Of a stretch of DNA of 64,000 bases, positions 50,229 to 59,341 are shown one piece after another. Origin of the DNA: AB-137-C09 sp964458185. Its GTDB lineage: Bacteria; Pseudomonadota; Zetaproteobacteria; Mariprofundales; Mariprofundaceae. Where the stretch lies: NCBI GenBank assembly GCA_964458185.1, contig CAYWFG010000007.1, forward strand, positions 11,412 through 75,411, in the 5' to 3' direction. Position numbers and translations under genes: made by a program. The first letter of the stretch is position 1. Every line of letters begins with the position of its first letter. Below the pieces are notes generated by a model. That model was not told where the DNA came from and made no database searches. It saw only the letters and a program-made list of their open reading frames with translations.

Positions 50229-51281
50229 CTAATGAGCAATCAACAAATAACTAGGGAGTAGATCGCGCAATACATAATTTCTATGGGTGGAGGCAGCTTG
50301 ATAAAAACAATAAATATTTTGTCCTATCGCTTCACTGGAATCATCCGTGCTACGCAGTGCTTCCCATTGTTGCTCCCACGCTGCTAGATCATATTCAGGA
50401 ATCGTTTCTTTCCCTGATGCAAACAACTTGCCAGATGTTGCAGCATCCCGCCATGCTTGACTTCGTTCTTCTTTATTGCCTTCAACGGCAAGCACGCGAC
50501 GAACGACATCAGCAATTTGATCAAAGGGCAATCCTTGATCGCCTTTAAAACCTTCGTTGCGCGCACTAAACTCAATAAACATTGCATGCAATGCTTTGCA
50601 TCCATCAAAAAAGTCTTTGGGGTTATCTCTGAATGCTACTCGCCCATTTTCATAGGTGAAACGCCATTTTAAATAGGGTCTATCAGGGTAAGTTAACACC
50701 GCACCATGCCCCAAGCCTTGCGAAAGATTCTCGGCTGCTTCTGATTGCAGGCGATCAATGAAATGTTCTTTCTTTTTTTGAATGTAGTCCATTAAATTTA
50801 CACTGAGTTGGCTTACGACCTTCAGCGTGTCGTTATCAATTTTGTTGACTTCAGAGCTAAAACCAGAAAAACCATGGTGTGAAAAGGTATCAGCATATAC
50901 ATGTGCGGTGATACCAATCAATTCTCTGGCATAAGCACGGTTTGAATAACTCAAGTTGTTTTTTACCATTTCTCTGGCAATATCAGAATCTTTTCTGCAA
51001 ATCATGTTTTCATGGTAATGATCGCCTTCATTACCAGGTAAAAAATGAAAGGGAACCCATACCTTTCGTTGATTTATTTTGTCGATATTGGCACCACTGA
51101 TGGTGTGGTGGGCTGTGGCTTCGGTATCTATACGTCCACCGTCGAGAAATTCAATATGATTTTCAATGGCATTATCATCAACGAATTGTGATGCCGTGGC
51201 AATGATTTTTGCCGAATCTTGCTCAATTCCTGCGGCTCTTGCCATGGCGTATGTGCCATAATAGTGCATATCTTTTTGCAT
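50229..51281 (-). CDS. DUF6765-like uncharacterised protein
   Basis: 350 aa, soluble, no signal peptide. It begins MQKDMHYYGTYAMARAAGIE and has several His-rich segments (FHFLPGNEGDHYHENMI, HVYADTFSHHGFSG) that could bind metal, in a layout recalling the zinc phospholipase C/S1-P1 helical fold. I recognise the start as that of DUF6765, a family without known function; this is from memory. It is the third gene of a minus-strand run with the HD-GYP and thioredoxin-like genes, 18 bases after the latter. Confidence 0.65.
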   Translation of the reverse strand: MQKDMHYYGTYAMARAAGIEQDSAKIIATASQFVDDNAIENHIEFLDGGRIDTEATAHHTISGANIDKINQRKVWVPFHFLPGNEGDHYHENMICRKDSDIAREMVKNNLSYSNRAYARELIGITAHVYADTFSHHGFSGFSSEVNKIDNDTLKVVSQLSVNLMDYIQKKKEHFIDRLQSEAAENLSQGLGHGAVLTYPDRPYLKWRFTYENGRVAFRDNPKDFFDGCKALHAMFIEFSARNEGFKGDQGLPFDQIADVVRRVLAVEGNKEERSQAWRDAATSGKLFASGKETIPEYDLAAWEQQWEALRSTDDSSEAIGQNIYCFYQAASTHRNYVLRDLLPSYLLIAH

Positions 51282-51299
51282 AGTATTTTCTCTATTTTT

Positions 51300-51854
51300 T
51301 TAAAAATTTAGCCATTTAATAGAACAGCCAATGGTCGGGTGTTGGGGTTGAGGTGCCAGCTTTTGTGCAACCATAGCATCAACAGCAGGCAATAACTCTT
51401 GGCTTTTAACTTTATTTTCATCTTTCCAATAATCATCCATGCGACCATGGTAATACAATGCTTGCTGATCATTAAAAAGGTACAAGTCAGGGGTACACTG
51501 TGCCTGAAATACTTTAGCTACGGATTGATCCGTATCGCAAAGATAAGGGAAATCAATACCCCATTCAACCATCTTTTCTTGCATCGCAGGGGCAGCATCA
51601 TCAGGGAAGTCAGGGTGTATATTGGGGTTGATCGCAATGGTGTTCACCCCTTGTGCGCATAACCTTGCAGCATGCTTAACTAAACGCGGCCATATGGCAA
51701 TTGCATAAGGGCAATGATTGCAGGTAAAGGCAACCAATAAGCCGTTTTCACCCATAAAGCTTTGCAGCTTAAGAATTTCCCCCTCTGTATTTTTTACCGT
51801 CATATTAGGGAGACTCCACCCCTGATCAACGTGAATAGATGCAACCAGTGCCAT
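51300..51854 (-). CDS. Thioredoxin-fold protein (AhpC/TSA-like) with CxxC
   Basis: 184 aa. The redox motif is in FTCNHCPYAIAIWPRLVKHA, a CNHCP site followed by a peroxiredoxin/thioredoxin core (GVNTIAINPNIHPDFPDDAA, FPYLCDTDQSVAKVFQAQCT, PDLYLFNDQQALYYHGRMDD). It matches the group of 'thioredoxin family protein' sequences annotated near ResA. There is no signal peptide, so it should be cytoplasmic. The ATG at 51854 follows AAGGAG by six bases; the longer frame to 51902 would overlap the HD-GYP gene. The partner is unknown. Confidence 0.86.
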   Translation of the reverse strand: MALVASIHVDQGWSLPNMTVKNTEGEILKLQSFMGENGLLVAFTCNHCPYAIAIWPRLVKHAARLCAQGVNTIAINPNIHPDFPDDAAPAMQEKMVEWGIDFPYLCDTDQSVAKVFQAQCTPDLYLFNDQQALYYHGRMDDYWKDENKVKSQELLPAVDAMVAQKLAPQPQHPTIGCSIKWLNF

Positions 51855-51867
51855 ACCAACTCCTTTT

Positions 51868-53502
51868 TCAACCGATAAGATCTTCTTCATACACTGTATC
51901 AATTTGATCTGATGCTACAAATTTTTCTGCATAATCCAAATAAACTTTTTCTCGAACAAAAACATTAAACAAATCAGGGTCAAGATGCTGAGTGTTTTTC
52001 ATCTTTGCCATAATTCTTAAACATTCAGACAGCAACTTTCCCTTTTTGTAAGGGCGGTCACAAGCAATTAATGCCTCAAAAACATCCGCAACTGCCATCA
52101 TACGTGCAGGAATGGATAATTGTTCGCGGGTTAATCCTCGGGGGTAGCCTGAACCATCCATGTGTTCATGATGACCACATGCATACTCAGGTACTTGCTG
52201 CATATGCTTAGGAAAGGGCAATGCTTCAAGCATTTGAATAGTGACATCCATATGCTGATTGATAATGAGACGCTCTTCAGGCAACAGTGTGCCTTTGGCA
52301 ATCTGTAAACAACGTTGTTCATCATCTGTTAAAAAAGGACGATCTTTACCTTCAATACAAATACTTCTTTGCCCGATATTTTCCACACGCTGTTGATCTT
52401 TTTCATTCATAAACTCGCCACCAATATTGCTATAACATAAAAACTGGCGATCTTTCTCTAACAATCTGACATCATTTGCTAGTGCTGCTGCTGTTTGTTG
52501 TGCGATAGTATCGGCGGTGGTATTTGTCTGTTGCGCCAATTGCTCACGCAGCCAAGTAATTTCTAAATCGCGTTGGGCAACCTCAAAACGGGTATGAATG
52601 GTTTCAATGCGATCATAAATCGTGGATAGTTTGGTTGGTTTATCCATGATATGTTCAGGTGTAACAATTTTACCACAATCATGCAGCCATGCCGCTGTTT
52701 TTAGCGTGTAAACATCGTCATCTGTCATGGTAAAGTCTTTTAACGGTCCTTCTTGTGTGTTGATGCAAGCTTCCGCTAACATCATGGTTAATTCTGGCAC
52801 ACGGCGGCAATGCCCGCCTGTATAAGGTGATTTTTCATCAATGGCGAGGGCAATCACTTTGATGAAAGATTCAAACAGATGATGCAAATCATCAATAAGG
52901 CCTTTGCCCGTTAAACTAACGGCGGCAGTCGCAGTCAATGATTCAACAAGCTGTTGATCCGTGTTGCTAAAGGCAATGGTCTTATTGTTTTTTTCATCCC
53001 TTCGGTTGATCAATTGCAATACGCCAATAATATCATTTTCATGGTTTCTCATCGGCACAGTAAGAAAGGATTTAGATCGGTAATTGCTGCATCGGTCAAA
53101 TTCTCGGGTTCCCGAAAAATCAAAGCCCTCTACTAAATAGGCATCCTCAATATTGATAACTTTAGCGTGCAAGGCACAATAACTAACAACAGTCGTTTCA
53201 TTTCGTTGGCTATCAATATACAACGGAATCGCTGAAAAGGTCATCGGCGAGGATGAAGTACCACCCAAGTGGATCTGTAAAGAGTCATTCATCAGCACTT
53301 CAAATTGCAGTAAGTTTTGATCATCTTTAAGGTATAATGTGCCACCATCAGCATTCGTCAGCTCTTTCGCCCCCAATAAAATCTGCTCCAACAAAGCAAT
53401 GTTATCGCGTGAAATCACCAAGGATGTGCCAATTTCGGTCAGCTTATGAAGTCGCTGCAACAGCAACTCATAGTCATATTGGCTAATTGTCTTTTCAGGC
53501 AT
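51868..53502 (-). CDS. GAF / HD-GYP domain phosphodiesterase
   Basis: 544 aa. N-terminal GAF domain (about 15-185: LTEIGTSLVISRDNIALLEQ, SKSFLTVPMRNHENDIIGVL) and C-terminal HD-GYP domain. The catalytic residues are present: TAAWLHDCGKIVTPEHIMDK, then ACGHHEHMDGSGYPRGL and ADVFEALIACDRPYKKGK. An insert of about 130 residues separates the HD and GYP parts. It should hydrolyse cyclic di-GMP in response to a small ligand bound by GAF. No transmembrane segment. It is the first gene of the run reading toward typA. Confidence 0.92.
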   Translation of the reverse strand: MPEKTISQYDYELLLQRLHKLTEIGTSLVISRDNIALLEQILLGAKELTNADGGTLYLKDDQNLLQFEVLMNDSLQIHLGGTSSSPMTFSAIPLYIDSQRNETTVVSYCALHAKVINIEDAYLVEGFDFSGTREFDRCSNYRSKSFLTVPMRNHENDIIGVLQLINRRDEKNNKTIAFSNTDQQLVESLTATAAVSLTGKGLIDDLHHLFESFIKVIALAIDEKSPYTGGHCRRVPELTMMLAEACINTQEGPLKDFTMTDDDVYTLKTAAWLHDCGKIVTPEHIMDKPTKLSTIYDRIETIHTRFEVAQRDLEITWLREQLAQQTNTTADTIAQQTAAALANDVRLLEKDRQFLCYSNIGGEFMNEKDQQRVENIGQRSICIEGKDRPFLTDDEQRCLQIAKGTLLPEERLIINQHMDVTIQMLEALPFPKHMQQVPEYACGHHEHMDGSGYPRGLTREQLSIPARMMAVADVFEALIACDRPYKKGKLLSECLRIMAKMKNTQHLDPDLFNVFVREKVYLDYAEKFVASDQIDTVYEEDLIG

Positions 53503-53582
53503 TCAAGCATCTTCCCTATTCATTGGCTTGCCGTTAGCTTTCTTTATTCAACTATCATACGCCACCATAATAAAAAATCTAG

Positions 53583-53648
53583 CATAAGAGTAAAGAGAGT
53601 CCTATTTTTGCATGCAAAACAAAAACTGTGATAAGTCTCTCGCTTATG
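53583..53648. promoter_or_regulatory. Nested palindromes in the divergent HD-GYP / urate-oxidase-like promoter region
   Basis: TTTTGCATGCAAAA (53606-53619) is a perfect 14-bp palindrome. It is enclosed by outer arms CATAAG and GAGAG on the left (53583-53588, 53595-53599) and CTCTC and CTTATG on the right (53637-53641, 53643-53648). The 187-bp gap between genes starting at 53502 (minus) and 53690 (plus) is a natural place for shared operators. No regulator is assigned. Confidence 0.4.
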
Positions 53649-53689
53649 GCTAGCTTTGGCAGTTAAAATAAAATACTGAAGGATTAAAT

Positions 53690-54253
53690 ATGAAAATACT
53701 ACAAGATCATAAATTAACATTACTGGCTTCTTTTGCGCTAACTGCCGTGATTGTTGCGATTGCAGCAGCAACAGGTGGAACTATTCCAACGCTATTTGAC
53801 AGTGCGCGATGGCTGCATGTGTTAGCGGGCATCCTGTGGATTGGGCTATTGTATTATTTCAACTTTGTACAAGTACCCGTGATGACATCGTTATCAGCTG
53901 ACACTAAAGCTGAGTTATTTAAAGAGGGTGGGCTTGTGCGCTCTGCTTTGTATTGGTTTCGTGTTGGGGCAAACCTTACTTTATTATTTGGGCTGGTATT
54001 GTTTGCTGAACTCGGTGCCAATGCTGGCTGGGATATTCGCATTGGCGCAGTATTTGCCATCATTATGTGGGCAAATGTCATGTTTATTATCTGGCCTAAC
54101 CAGAAAAAAGTTATTGGTATGGTCGATGCAACAGCGGATGAAAAAGCAACGGCAGGTAAAAAAGCCTTGCTGGCATCACGCATCAATACATTATTATCCA
54201 TTCCAATGTTGCTACTGATGCTAGCATCAGCGCATTTTCGTATGTTTGGTTAA
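53690..54253 (+). CDS. Urate-oxidase-N-like (PuuD-like) membrane protein
   Basis: 187 aa with about five hydrophobic helices: LLASFALTAVIVAIAAA, RWLHVLAGILWIGLLYYFNF, NLTLLFGLVLFAELG, GAVFAIIMWANVMFIIWP and LSIPMLLLMLASAHF. LHVLAGILWIGLLYYFNFVQ resembles the N-terminal membrane domain of PuuD-type urate hydroxylases, but the C-terminal cytochrome c part is absent. Such short versions occur widely; urate oxidation is not established and there are no purine genes here. A ribosome binding site (GAAGGATTAAAT) precedes the ATG. Confidence 0.72.
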   Translation: MKILQDHKLTLLASFALTAVIVAIAAATGGTIPTLFDSARWLHVLAGILWIGLLYYFNFVQVPVMTSLSADTKAELFKEGGLVRSALYWFRVGANLTLLFGLVLFAELGANAGWDIRIGAVFAIIMWANVMFIIWPNQKKVIGMVDATADEKATAGKKALLASRINTLLSIPMLLLMLASAHFRMFG

Positions 54254-54278
54254 AGCACTCACTCGCAAGGAGATAAAC

Positions 54279-54611
54279 ATGGCATCCATTCATGATGGTA
54301 AACAATACCGTGAGCAAGCACTAAAGATGTACCCATGGGTATGTGGCCGTTGTGCGCGTGATTTTGAAGGTAAGCAGATTCGAGAATTAACCGTGCATCA
54401 CCGCGATCACAACCATAGCAACAACCCTTCTGACGGCAGCAACTGGGAGTTATTATGCGTTTATTGCCACGACAATGAACATCAACGTTTCTTAGAAGCT
54501 GATAGCCAAGGCAGCATCCGCAACGAAGAAGAAGCGCCCGCGACCTACAATGCTTTTGCTGGATTAAAAGACTTATTAAAAGCGCAAGATAACCCGCAAG
54601 AAAAAAATTAA
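54279..54611 (+). CDS. YajD-like HNH nuclease-fold protein
   Basis: 110 aa. MYPWVCGRCARDFEGKQIRE, LTVHHRDHNHSNNPSDGSN and WELLCVYCHDNEHQRF show the zinc CxxC pairs around a VHH-D-x-NH HNH core, as in E. coli YajD. HNH proteins of this size may be nucleases, but YajD's role is not known. AAGGAGATAAAC precedes the ATG at 54279; the frame from 54246 is longer but would overlap the previous gene. It is followed 10 bases later by ilvD. Confidence 0.88.
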   Translation: MASIHDGKQYREQALKMYPWVCGRCARDFEGKQIRELTVHHRDHNHSNNPSDGSNWELLCVYCHDNEHQRFLEADSQGSIRNEEEAPATYNAFAGLKDLLKAQDNPQEKN

Positions 54612-54621
54612 GGAAGTTTTT

Positions 54622-56466
54622 ATGCCTGCATACCGTTCACGATTATCGACCCATGGTCGCAATATGGCTGGCGCACGCGCCCTCTGGCGTGCTACGGGCA
54701 TGACTGATGATGATTTTGGCAAACCTATTATTGCCGTAGTGAATTCATTCACACAATTTGTACCGGGTCACGTTCATTTAAAAGATGTTGGGCAATTGGT
54801 TGCCCGCGAAATTGAATCGGCAGGCGGGGTCGCCAAAGAATTCAACACCATTGCCATTGATGATGGTATTGCCATGGGGCATGCGGGTATGCTGTATTCA
54901 TTGCCCAGCCGTGAGATTATCGCGGACTCGGTGGAATACATGGTCAATGCCCATTGTGCTGATGCGATGGTGTGTATTTCTAACTGCGATAAAATCACCC
55001 CCGGCATGTTGATGGCTGCGTTGCGGTTAAACATTCCTGTGGTGTTTGTTTCAGGCGGCCCTATGGAAGCAGGCAAGGTTGTCATCAACGATGAAGAAAA
55101 ACATTTAGACCTTGTTGATGCCATGGTGATGGCAGCTAACCCTAACGAATCGGATGCCGACGTGCTGGCTGTTGAGCGTTCTGCCTGCCCAACATGTGGC
55201 TCGTGTTCGGGCATGTTTACAGCCAATTCAATGAATTGCCTCACCGAAGCGTTGGGCTTATCGCTACCGGGGAATGGTTCCTTATTGGCAACACATACCG
55301 ATAGAAAAGGATTATTTTTGCAAGCTGGGCGATTGATTGTTGCACTAAGCAAGCGTTATTACGAAGACGAAGATGCAGCGGCATTGCCACGCAGTATTGC
55401 TAACAAAGCCGCGTTTGAAAATGCTATGATGCTTGATATTGCCATGGGCGGGTCAACCAACACCGTATTGCACTTGCTTGCCTCTGCACAAGAAGCTGAT
55501 GTTGATTTCACCATGCATGATATAGATCGCCTTTCCCGCCTTGTGCCTAATTTATGCAAGGTTGCACCTGCAACGCAAGACTACCACATGGAAGATGTCC
55601 ACCGCGCTGGCGGTGTTTTTGGCATTTTAGCAGAACTGCATCGGGCTGATTTATTGCATAGCGAAACATTGACCGTTCACAGCAAAACAATGCTAACAGC
55701 GATTGAGCAATGGGACATTGTAGACAGAGCCAACAGCGAAGCACACCATCGTTATGCTGCCGCGCCAGCGGGAATCCCTACGCAAGAAGCCTTTAGCCAA
55801 TCCGTGCGTTGGTCATCGTTGGATATTGACCGTAAAACGGGATGCATTCGTGATCGTGCGCATGCTTATTCGCAAGAAGGCGGACTTGCCATTTTGTATG
55901 GTAATGTTGCCGAGCGTGGTTGTATTGTCAAAACAGCAGGCGTTGATCCTGCTATTTGGGTATTTCAAGGAACAGTGCGTGTCTTTGAAGCACAAGAAGA
56001 TGCCGTCGATGCGATTCTTAACCGCAACATTCAAGCAGGTGATATATTAATCATCCGCTATGAAGGACCAAAAGGCGGGCCTGGCATGCAAGAAATGCTC
56101 TACCCTACTGCCTATTTAAAATCTATGGGCATGGGTGCATCCTGTGCTTTGTTGACCGACGGTCGTTTTTCTGGCGGCACATCAGGTTTATCTATCGGGC
56201 ATGTGTCACCAGAGGCGGCAGAAGGCGGCGCGATTGGCTTGCTTGAAGACGGCGATATCATTGATATTGACATTCCTGCCCGTCGTATTCATCTGACCAT
56301 CAGCGATGATCAATTGGCAGCGCGTAGAGCCCGAATGGAAGCAAAAGGCGCATTAGCATGGCAACCAGTATCACGAAAACGCATTGTTTCTAAAGCACTG
56401 CGTGCTTATGCAGCCATGACCACATCAGCAGATAAAGGGGCAGTTCGTCAGTTGTCAGACGAATAA
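54622..56466 (+). CDS. ilvD: Dihydroxy-acid dehydratase
   Basis: 614 aa; dehydrates 2,3-dihydroxy-isovalerate/3-methylvalerate in branched-chain amino-acid synthesis. Iron-sulfur and active-site elements: the Cys in CISNCDKITPGMLMAAL, CPTCGSCSGMFTANSMNCL, LALSLPGNGSL-like LSLPGNGSLLATH, and the C-terminal LLTDGRFSGGTSGLSIGHVS. The length matches E. coli IlvD rather than the shorter archaeal/EDD-like forms. AAGGAAG lies about 6 bases before the ATG. Other ilv genes are not nearby. Confidence 0.96.
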   Translation: MPAYRSRLSTHGRNMAGARALWRATGMTDDDFGKPIIAVVNSFTQFVPGHVHLKDVGQLVAREIESAGGVAKEFNTIAIDDGIAMGHAGMLYSLPSREIIADSVEYMVNAHCADAMVCISNCDKITPGMLMAALRLNIPVVFVSGGPMEAGKVVINDEEKHLDLVDAMVMAANPNESDADVLAVERSACPTCGSCSGMFTANSMNCLTEALGLSLPGNGSLLATHTDRKGLFLQAGRLIVALSKRYYEDEDAAALPRSIANKAAFENAMMLDIAMGGSTNTVLHLLASAQEADVDFTMHDIDRLSRLVPNLCKVAPATQDYHMEDVHRAGGVFGILAELHRADLLHSETLTVHSKTMLTAIEQWDIVDRANSEAHHRYAAAPAGIPTQEAFSQSVRWSSLDIDRKTGCIRDRAHAYSQEGGLAILYGNVAERGCIVKTAGVDPAIWVFQGTVRVFEAQEDAVDAILNRNIQAGDILIIRYEGPKGGPGMQEMLYPTAYLKSMGMGASCALLTDGRFSGGTSGLSIGHVSPEAAEGGAIGLLEDGDIIDIDIPARRIHLTISDDQLAARRARMEAKGALAWQPVSRKRIVSKALRAYAAMTTSADKGAVRQLSDE

Positions 56467-56479
56467 TCATTGCCAAAAG

Positions 56480-56508
56480 TTGATATATTATGGATTGTTT
56501 TTAATAAT
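56480..56508 (+). promoter_or_regulatory. rpoZ-spoT promoter with G-rich discriminator
   Basis: TTGATA (56480-56485), 17 bases, AATAAT (56503-56508): close to the sigma-70 consensus with ideal spacing. It is followed at once by six G residues (56509 onward), so the discriminator between -10 and the start point is GC-rich, a property of promoters repressed by ppGpp. The predicted transcript starts about 25 bases upstream of rpoZ. Confidence 0.6.
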
Positions 56509-56540
56509 GGGGGGAAATTTTAGTCCCTTTGAGAGGAATT

Positions 56541-56792
56541 ATGGCTCGTGTAACCATTGAAGACTGTATCAGTTATTACCCTAATCGTTTTGAAATGGTC
56601 TTGTTGGCTACCCGCAGGGCAAGACAATTGGTTGTTGGTTTAGAGCCAATGTCAGAAGAAGAGGAGTTGTACAAGCCTGCTGTACAAGCCCTGCGCGAAA
56701 TCGCTGGTGGCTTGATGAACTGGGAGACTTTGGAAAAGATTGATGAAATAGAGCTACAGCGTTTACAAGCAGAACAAGAAAATACTGACTGA
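56541..56792 (+). CDS. rpoZ: RNA polymerase omega subunit
   Basis: 83 aa. MARVTIEDCISYYPNRFEMV and LLATRRARQLVVGLEP are the conserved omega start (in E. coli [20 protein letters not shown]). The ATG at 56541 follows GAGAGGAAT, a good ribosome binding site; the frame from 56529 adds four residues. Omega helps assemble RNA polymerase and takes part in one ppGpp binding site, in keeping with the directly following spoT-like gene (4 bases). Confidence 0.94.
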   Translation: MARVTIEDCISYYPNRFEMVLLATRRARQLVVGLEPMSEEEELYKPAVQALREIAGGLMNWETLEKIDEIELQRLQAEQENTD

Positions 56793-56795
56793 TCA

Positions 56796-58961
56796 TTGAT
56801 TGAATTAGATTATAAAGATGTTTTTCGTGCCAACGTTACCTATGCAACGCGGGTTTTCGAGATTCTTGAGCGCGTTCGCAATTATGCACCTGATGCTGAT
56901 TTTGATTTAATCAAACGCGCTTATGTCTTTGCGGCTCATGCCCATGGGCCGCAAAAGCGAAAGTCGGGTGAGTTATTTATCACCCATCCATTGGCAGTGG
57001 CAGGGCTGCTGGCAGAAATGGGGCTAGATGTAGAAACCGTCGTTACAGGCTTGTTACACGATACCGTAGAAGACACTCAAGCATCATTGATGGATATTGA
57101 GCATCACTTTGGTTCTGTGGTGGCTGACTTGGTCGATGGTGTCACCAAATTAAGTGGTGCTGGCATTGAATCCAAAGAAACCAAAGAAGCAGAAAGTTTA
57201 CGAAAAATGATTTTGGCGATGTCAAAAGATATTCGTGTGCTGTTTGTTAAATTAGCCGATAGATTGCACAATATGTCAACCTTAGGCTCGATGCCACTTC
57301 ATCGTGCGAAGGTAAAAGCTGATGAGTGCCTGACTATTTACGCACCATTGGCCAATCGTTTGGGTTTGTATTGGATCAAACAAGCACTTCAAGACCTTGC
57401 TTTTTTCACCCATGACCGTAAAACTTTTTGTACATTGCAGCAATTACGCGACGAAAAAATCACAGCGTTAAACCACACCCCCACAGAAATGGCAAATATT
57501 ATGCGGTCTATTCTTGAAAGCCACGATTTAACAGCCAATGTAACATGGCGTGCCAAGCATATATATAGCCTCCACCAAAAAATCCAATCAAAAAACTTAG
57601 CTTTTGATCAAGTCCATGACATGCTGGCTTTTCGCATTGTGGTAAAAGACCGCGCTGCTTGTTATCAGGCATTGGGGATTATTCACGAACTGTATCAAAA
57701 CAAAATGGGTCGTATCAAAGATTATATTGGCACACCCAAAAGCAATGGCTATCAATCGTTGCACACTTCAGTTTATGATAATGACGGTTGCTTGCTAGAA
57801 GTTCAAATTCGCTCGCAAGAAATGGATCACCGTGCAGAAAATGGCTTTGCTGCCCATTGGTTGTACAAAGATAGCGCAAAAGAACTCAATCATCAGACCA
57901 TGGCTTGGTTAAGAAACCTTGCTGATTTATCTAAAGAGGTAAGCAGTCCCGCAGAGTTTCTTGAAAACGTCCAGCTTGATTTGTTTATTCAAGAAATTTT
58001 TGTTTTTAGCCGCGATGGTGAACTTTATTCTTTGCCGCGCAATGCTACAGCATTGGATTTTGCTTATGCTGTTCATTCCGATATTGGTCATCAATGCATG
58101 GGCGTGATCATTAACAATAAAAACGCCTCTTTATCGCAACGATTGCGTAATGGTGATCGCATTGAGGTGATCACCAACCCTGAGCAAGGGCCTTCATTCA
58201 CATGGTTGAAACTGGTGAAAACACCACGAGCGCTTCGCAGTATTCGCCATTTTTTCAAAAAGCAAAACCAACAAGATAGCATTGCATTGGGTCGTCGGAT
58301 GATCAAAAACATATCTAAGAACCCTTTGTCTGATCAAGTTTTATCAACCTTGAAGTGCCCAAGCATAGAAAGCCTTGAAGTACAGTTGGGGCGTGGGGAA
58401 ACATCATTGGGTCAATTGTACAGTGCAATGAGCAAGCATCAAAACCCACTAGATATCAGTGGTATTGATCAACGGATGTTATACCCTGCGTCTTGCTGCC
58501 ACCCTGTCCCTGGTGATGCTATTGTGGGTAAAATTGTAGCAAACCGTGGTTTTGAATTGCATTACTACCGTTGTCATCAAGTGCTTACCAAAAACCATGA
58601 AGATTGGCAAAACTTTGAATGGCAAGGTGAGAGCAAACAATTATACACCACAGGCATTGAACTCACCACGCAAAATAAACGTGGCATGTTAGCAGAACTA
58701 TCCATCCTTATGACCAAAGCACATGCGGATATTGAAGACCTTCGCATGCATCAATTAAGTGGTGGTATCACCCATTTATTGTTCCTTGTTGATGTTCGGG
58801 GGCGTAATCATTTGGCAGATATTATGCGTTTGTTGCGTAATATTGATGGCGTGAATACAGTTAAGCGTGATAATCATGGCGATACAGAGACCCGTGAAAA
58901 AATGCAACCCATTCATCATGCCGTGGCGAATATGATAAATAGGTCTAAAGAAACGATTTAA
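56796..58961 (+). CDS. spoT: Bifunctional (p)ppGpp synthetase/hydrolase, SpoT/Rel
   Basis: 721 aa. The hydrolase domain is intact: HGPQKRKSGELFITHPLAV and TGLLHDTVEDTQAS carry the His/His-Asp metal residues. The synthetase domain has RAKHIYSLHQKI, FDQVHDMLAFRIVV and GRIKDYIGTPKSNGYQSLHT. TGS (SRDGELYSLPRNATALDFAY), a conserved Cys/His region (YPASCCHPVPGDAI) and a C-terminal ACT domain (NKRGMLAELSILMTKAHADI) follow. It should both make and degrade the alarmone. It starts with TTG just after rpoZ, an arrangement common in Proteobacteria. Confidence 0.95.
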   Translation: MIELDYKDVFRANVTYATRVFEILERVRNYAPDADFDLIKRAYVFAAHAHGPQKRKSGELFITHPLAVAGLLAEMGLDVETVVTGLLHDTVEDTQASLMDIEHHFGSVVADLVDGVTKLSGAGIESKETKEAESLRKMILAMSKDIRVLFVKLADRLHNMSTLGSMPLHRAKVKADECLTIYAPLANRLGLYWIKQALQDLAFFTHDRKTFCTLQQLRDEKITALNHTPTEMANIMRSILESHDLTANVTWRAKHIYSLHQKIQSKNLAFDQVHDMLAFRIVVKDRAACYQALGIIHELYQNKMGRIKDYIGTPKSNGYQSLHTSVYDNDGCLLEVQIRSQEMDHRAENGFAAHWLYKDSAKELNHQTMAWLRNLADLSKEVSSPAEFLENVQLDLFIQEIFVFSRDGELYSLPRNATALDFAYAVHSDIGHQCMGVIINNKNASLSQRLRNGDRIEVITNPEQGPSFTWLKLVKTPRALRSIRHFFKKQNQQDSIALGRRMIKNISKNPLSDQVLSTLKCPSIESLEVQLGRGETSLGQLYSAMSKHQNPLDISGIDQRMLYPASCCHPVPGDAIVGKIVANRGFELHYYRCHQVLTKNHEDWQNFEWQGESKQLYTTGIELTTQNKRGMLAELSILMTKAHADIEDLRMHQLSGGITHLLFLVDVRGRNHLADIMRLLRNIDGVNTVKRDNHGDTETREKMQPIHHAVANMINRSKETI

Positions 58962-58976
58962 AATAGAGGTGTTACC

Positions 58977-59306
58977 ATGTCAGATTGTTTGTTTTGTAAA
59001 ATAATATCTGGAACTTTGCCTGCTGATATTGTTTATGAAGATGATGACGTTATTGCATTTAACGATATTCAGCCTAAAGCACCGACCCATGTACTGGTTA
59101 TCCCTAAGCTGCATGTTGCGACATTATCTGATGTTGATGACCCCACATTGCTGGGCGTATTAATGAATCGGGTGCAACATATCGCTGATACAGTGCTAAA
59201 GCTTGATGCAGGCTACCGCGTAGTCATCAATGTTCGAGAAGGTGGCGGGCAGGTGGTGTTTCACTTACATGTTCATATTCTTGGCGGAAAAACTTTACCG
59301 TTTTAA
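58977..59306 (+). CDS. HIT-family nucleotide hydrolase (HinT-like)
   Basis: 109 aa. N-terminal DCLFCKIISGTLPADIVYED with the CxxC seen in HinT zinc-containing members, IQPKAPTHVLVIPKLHV, and the catalytic triad VFHLHVHILGG (H-x-H-x-H). HIT proteins hydrolyse nucleoside phosphoramidates or AMP-lysine-like bonds. AGAGGTG precedes the ATG. It stands between spoT and ppx. Confidence 0.93.
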   Translation: MSDCLFCKIISGTLPADIVYEDDDVIAFNDIQPKAPTHVLVIPKLHVATLSDVDDPTLLGVLMNRVQHIADTVLKLDAGYRVVINVREGGGQVVFHLHVHILGGKTLPF

Positions 59307-59341
59307 AGAGCGTGCATGGTGCTTTGGGGAGAAAGAATACG

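Noticed and set aside
54279..54611. HNH protein as part of a Septu-like system
   Set aside because: It matches the YajD housekeeping family and has no ATPase partner next to it; its neighbours are metabolic genes.
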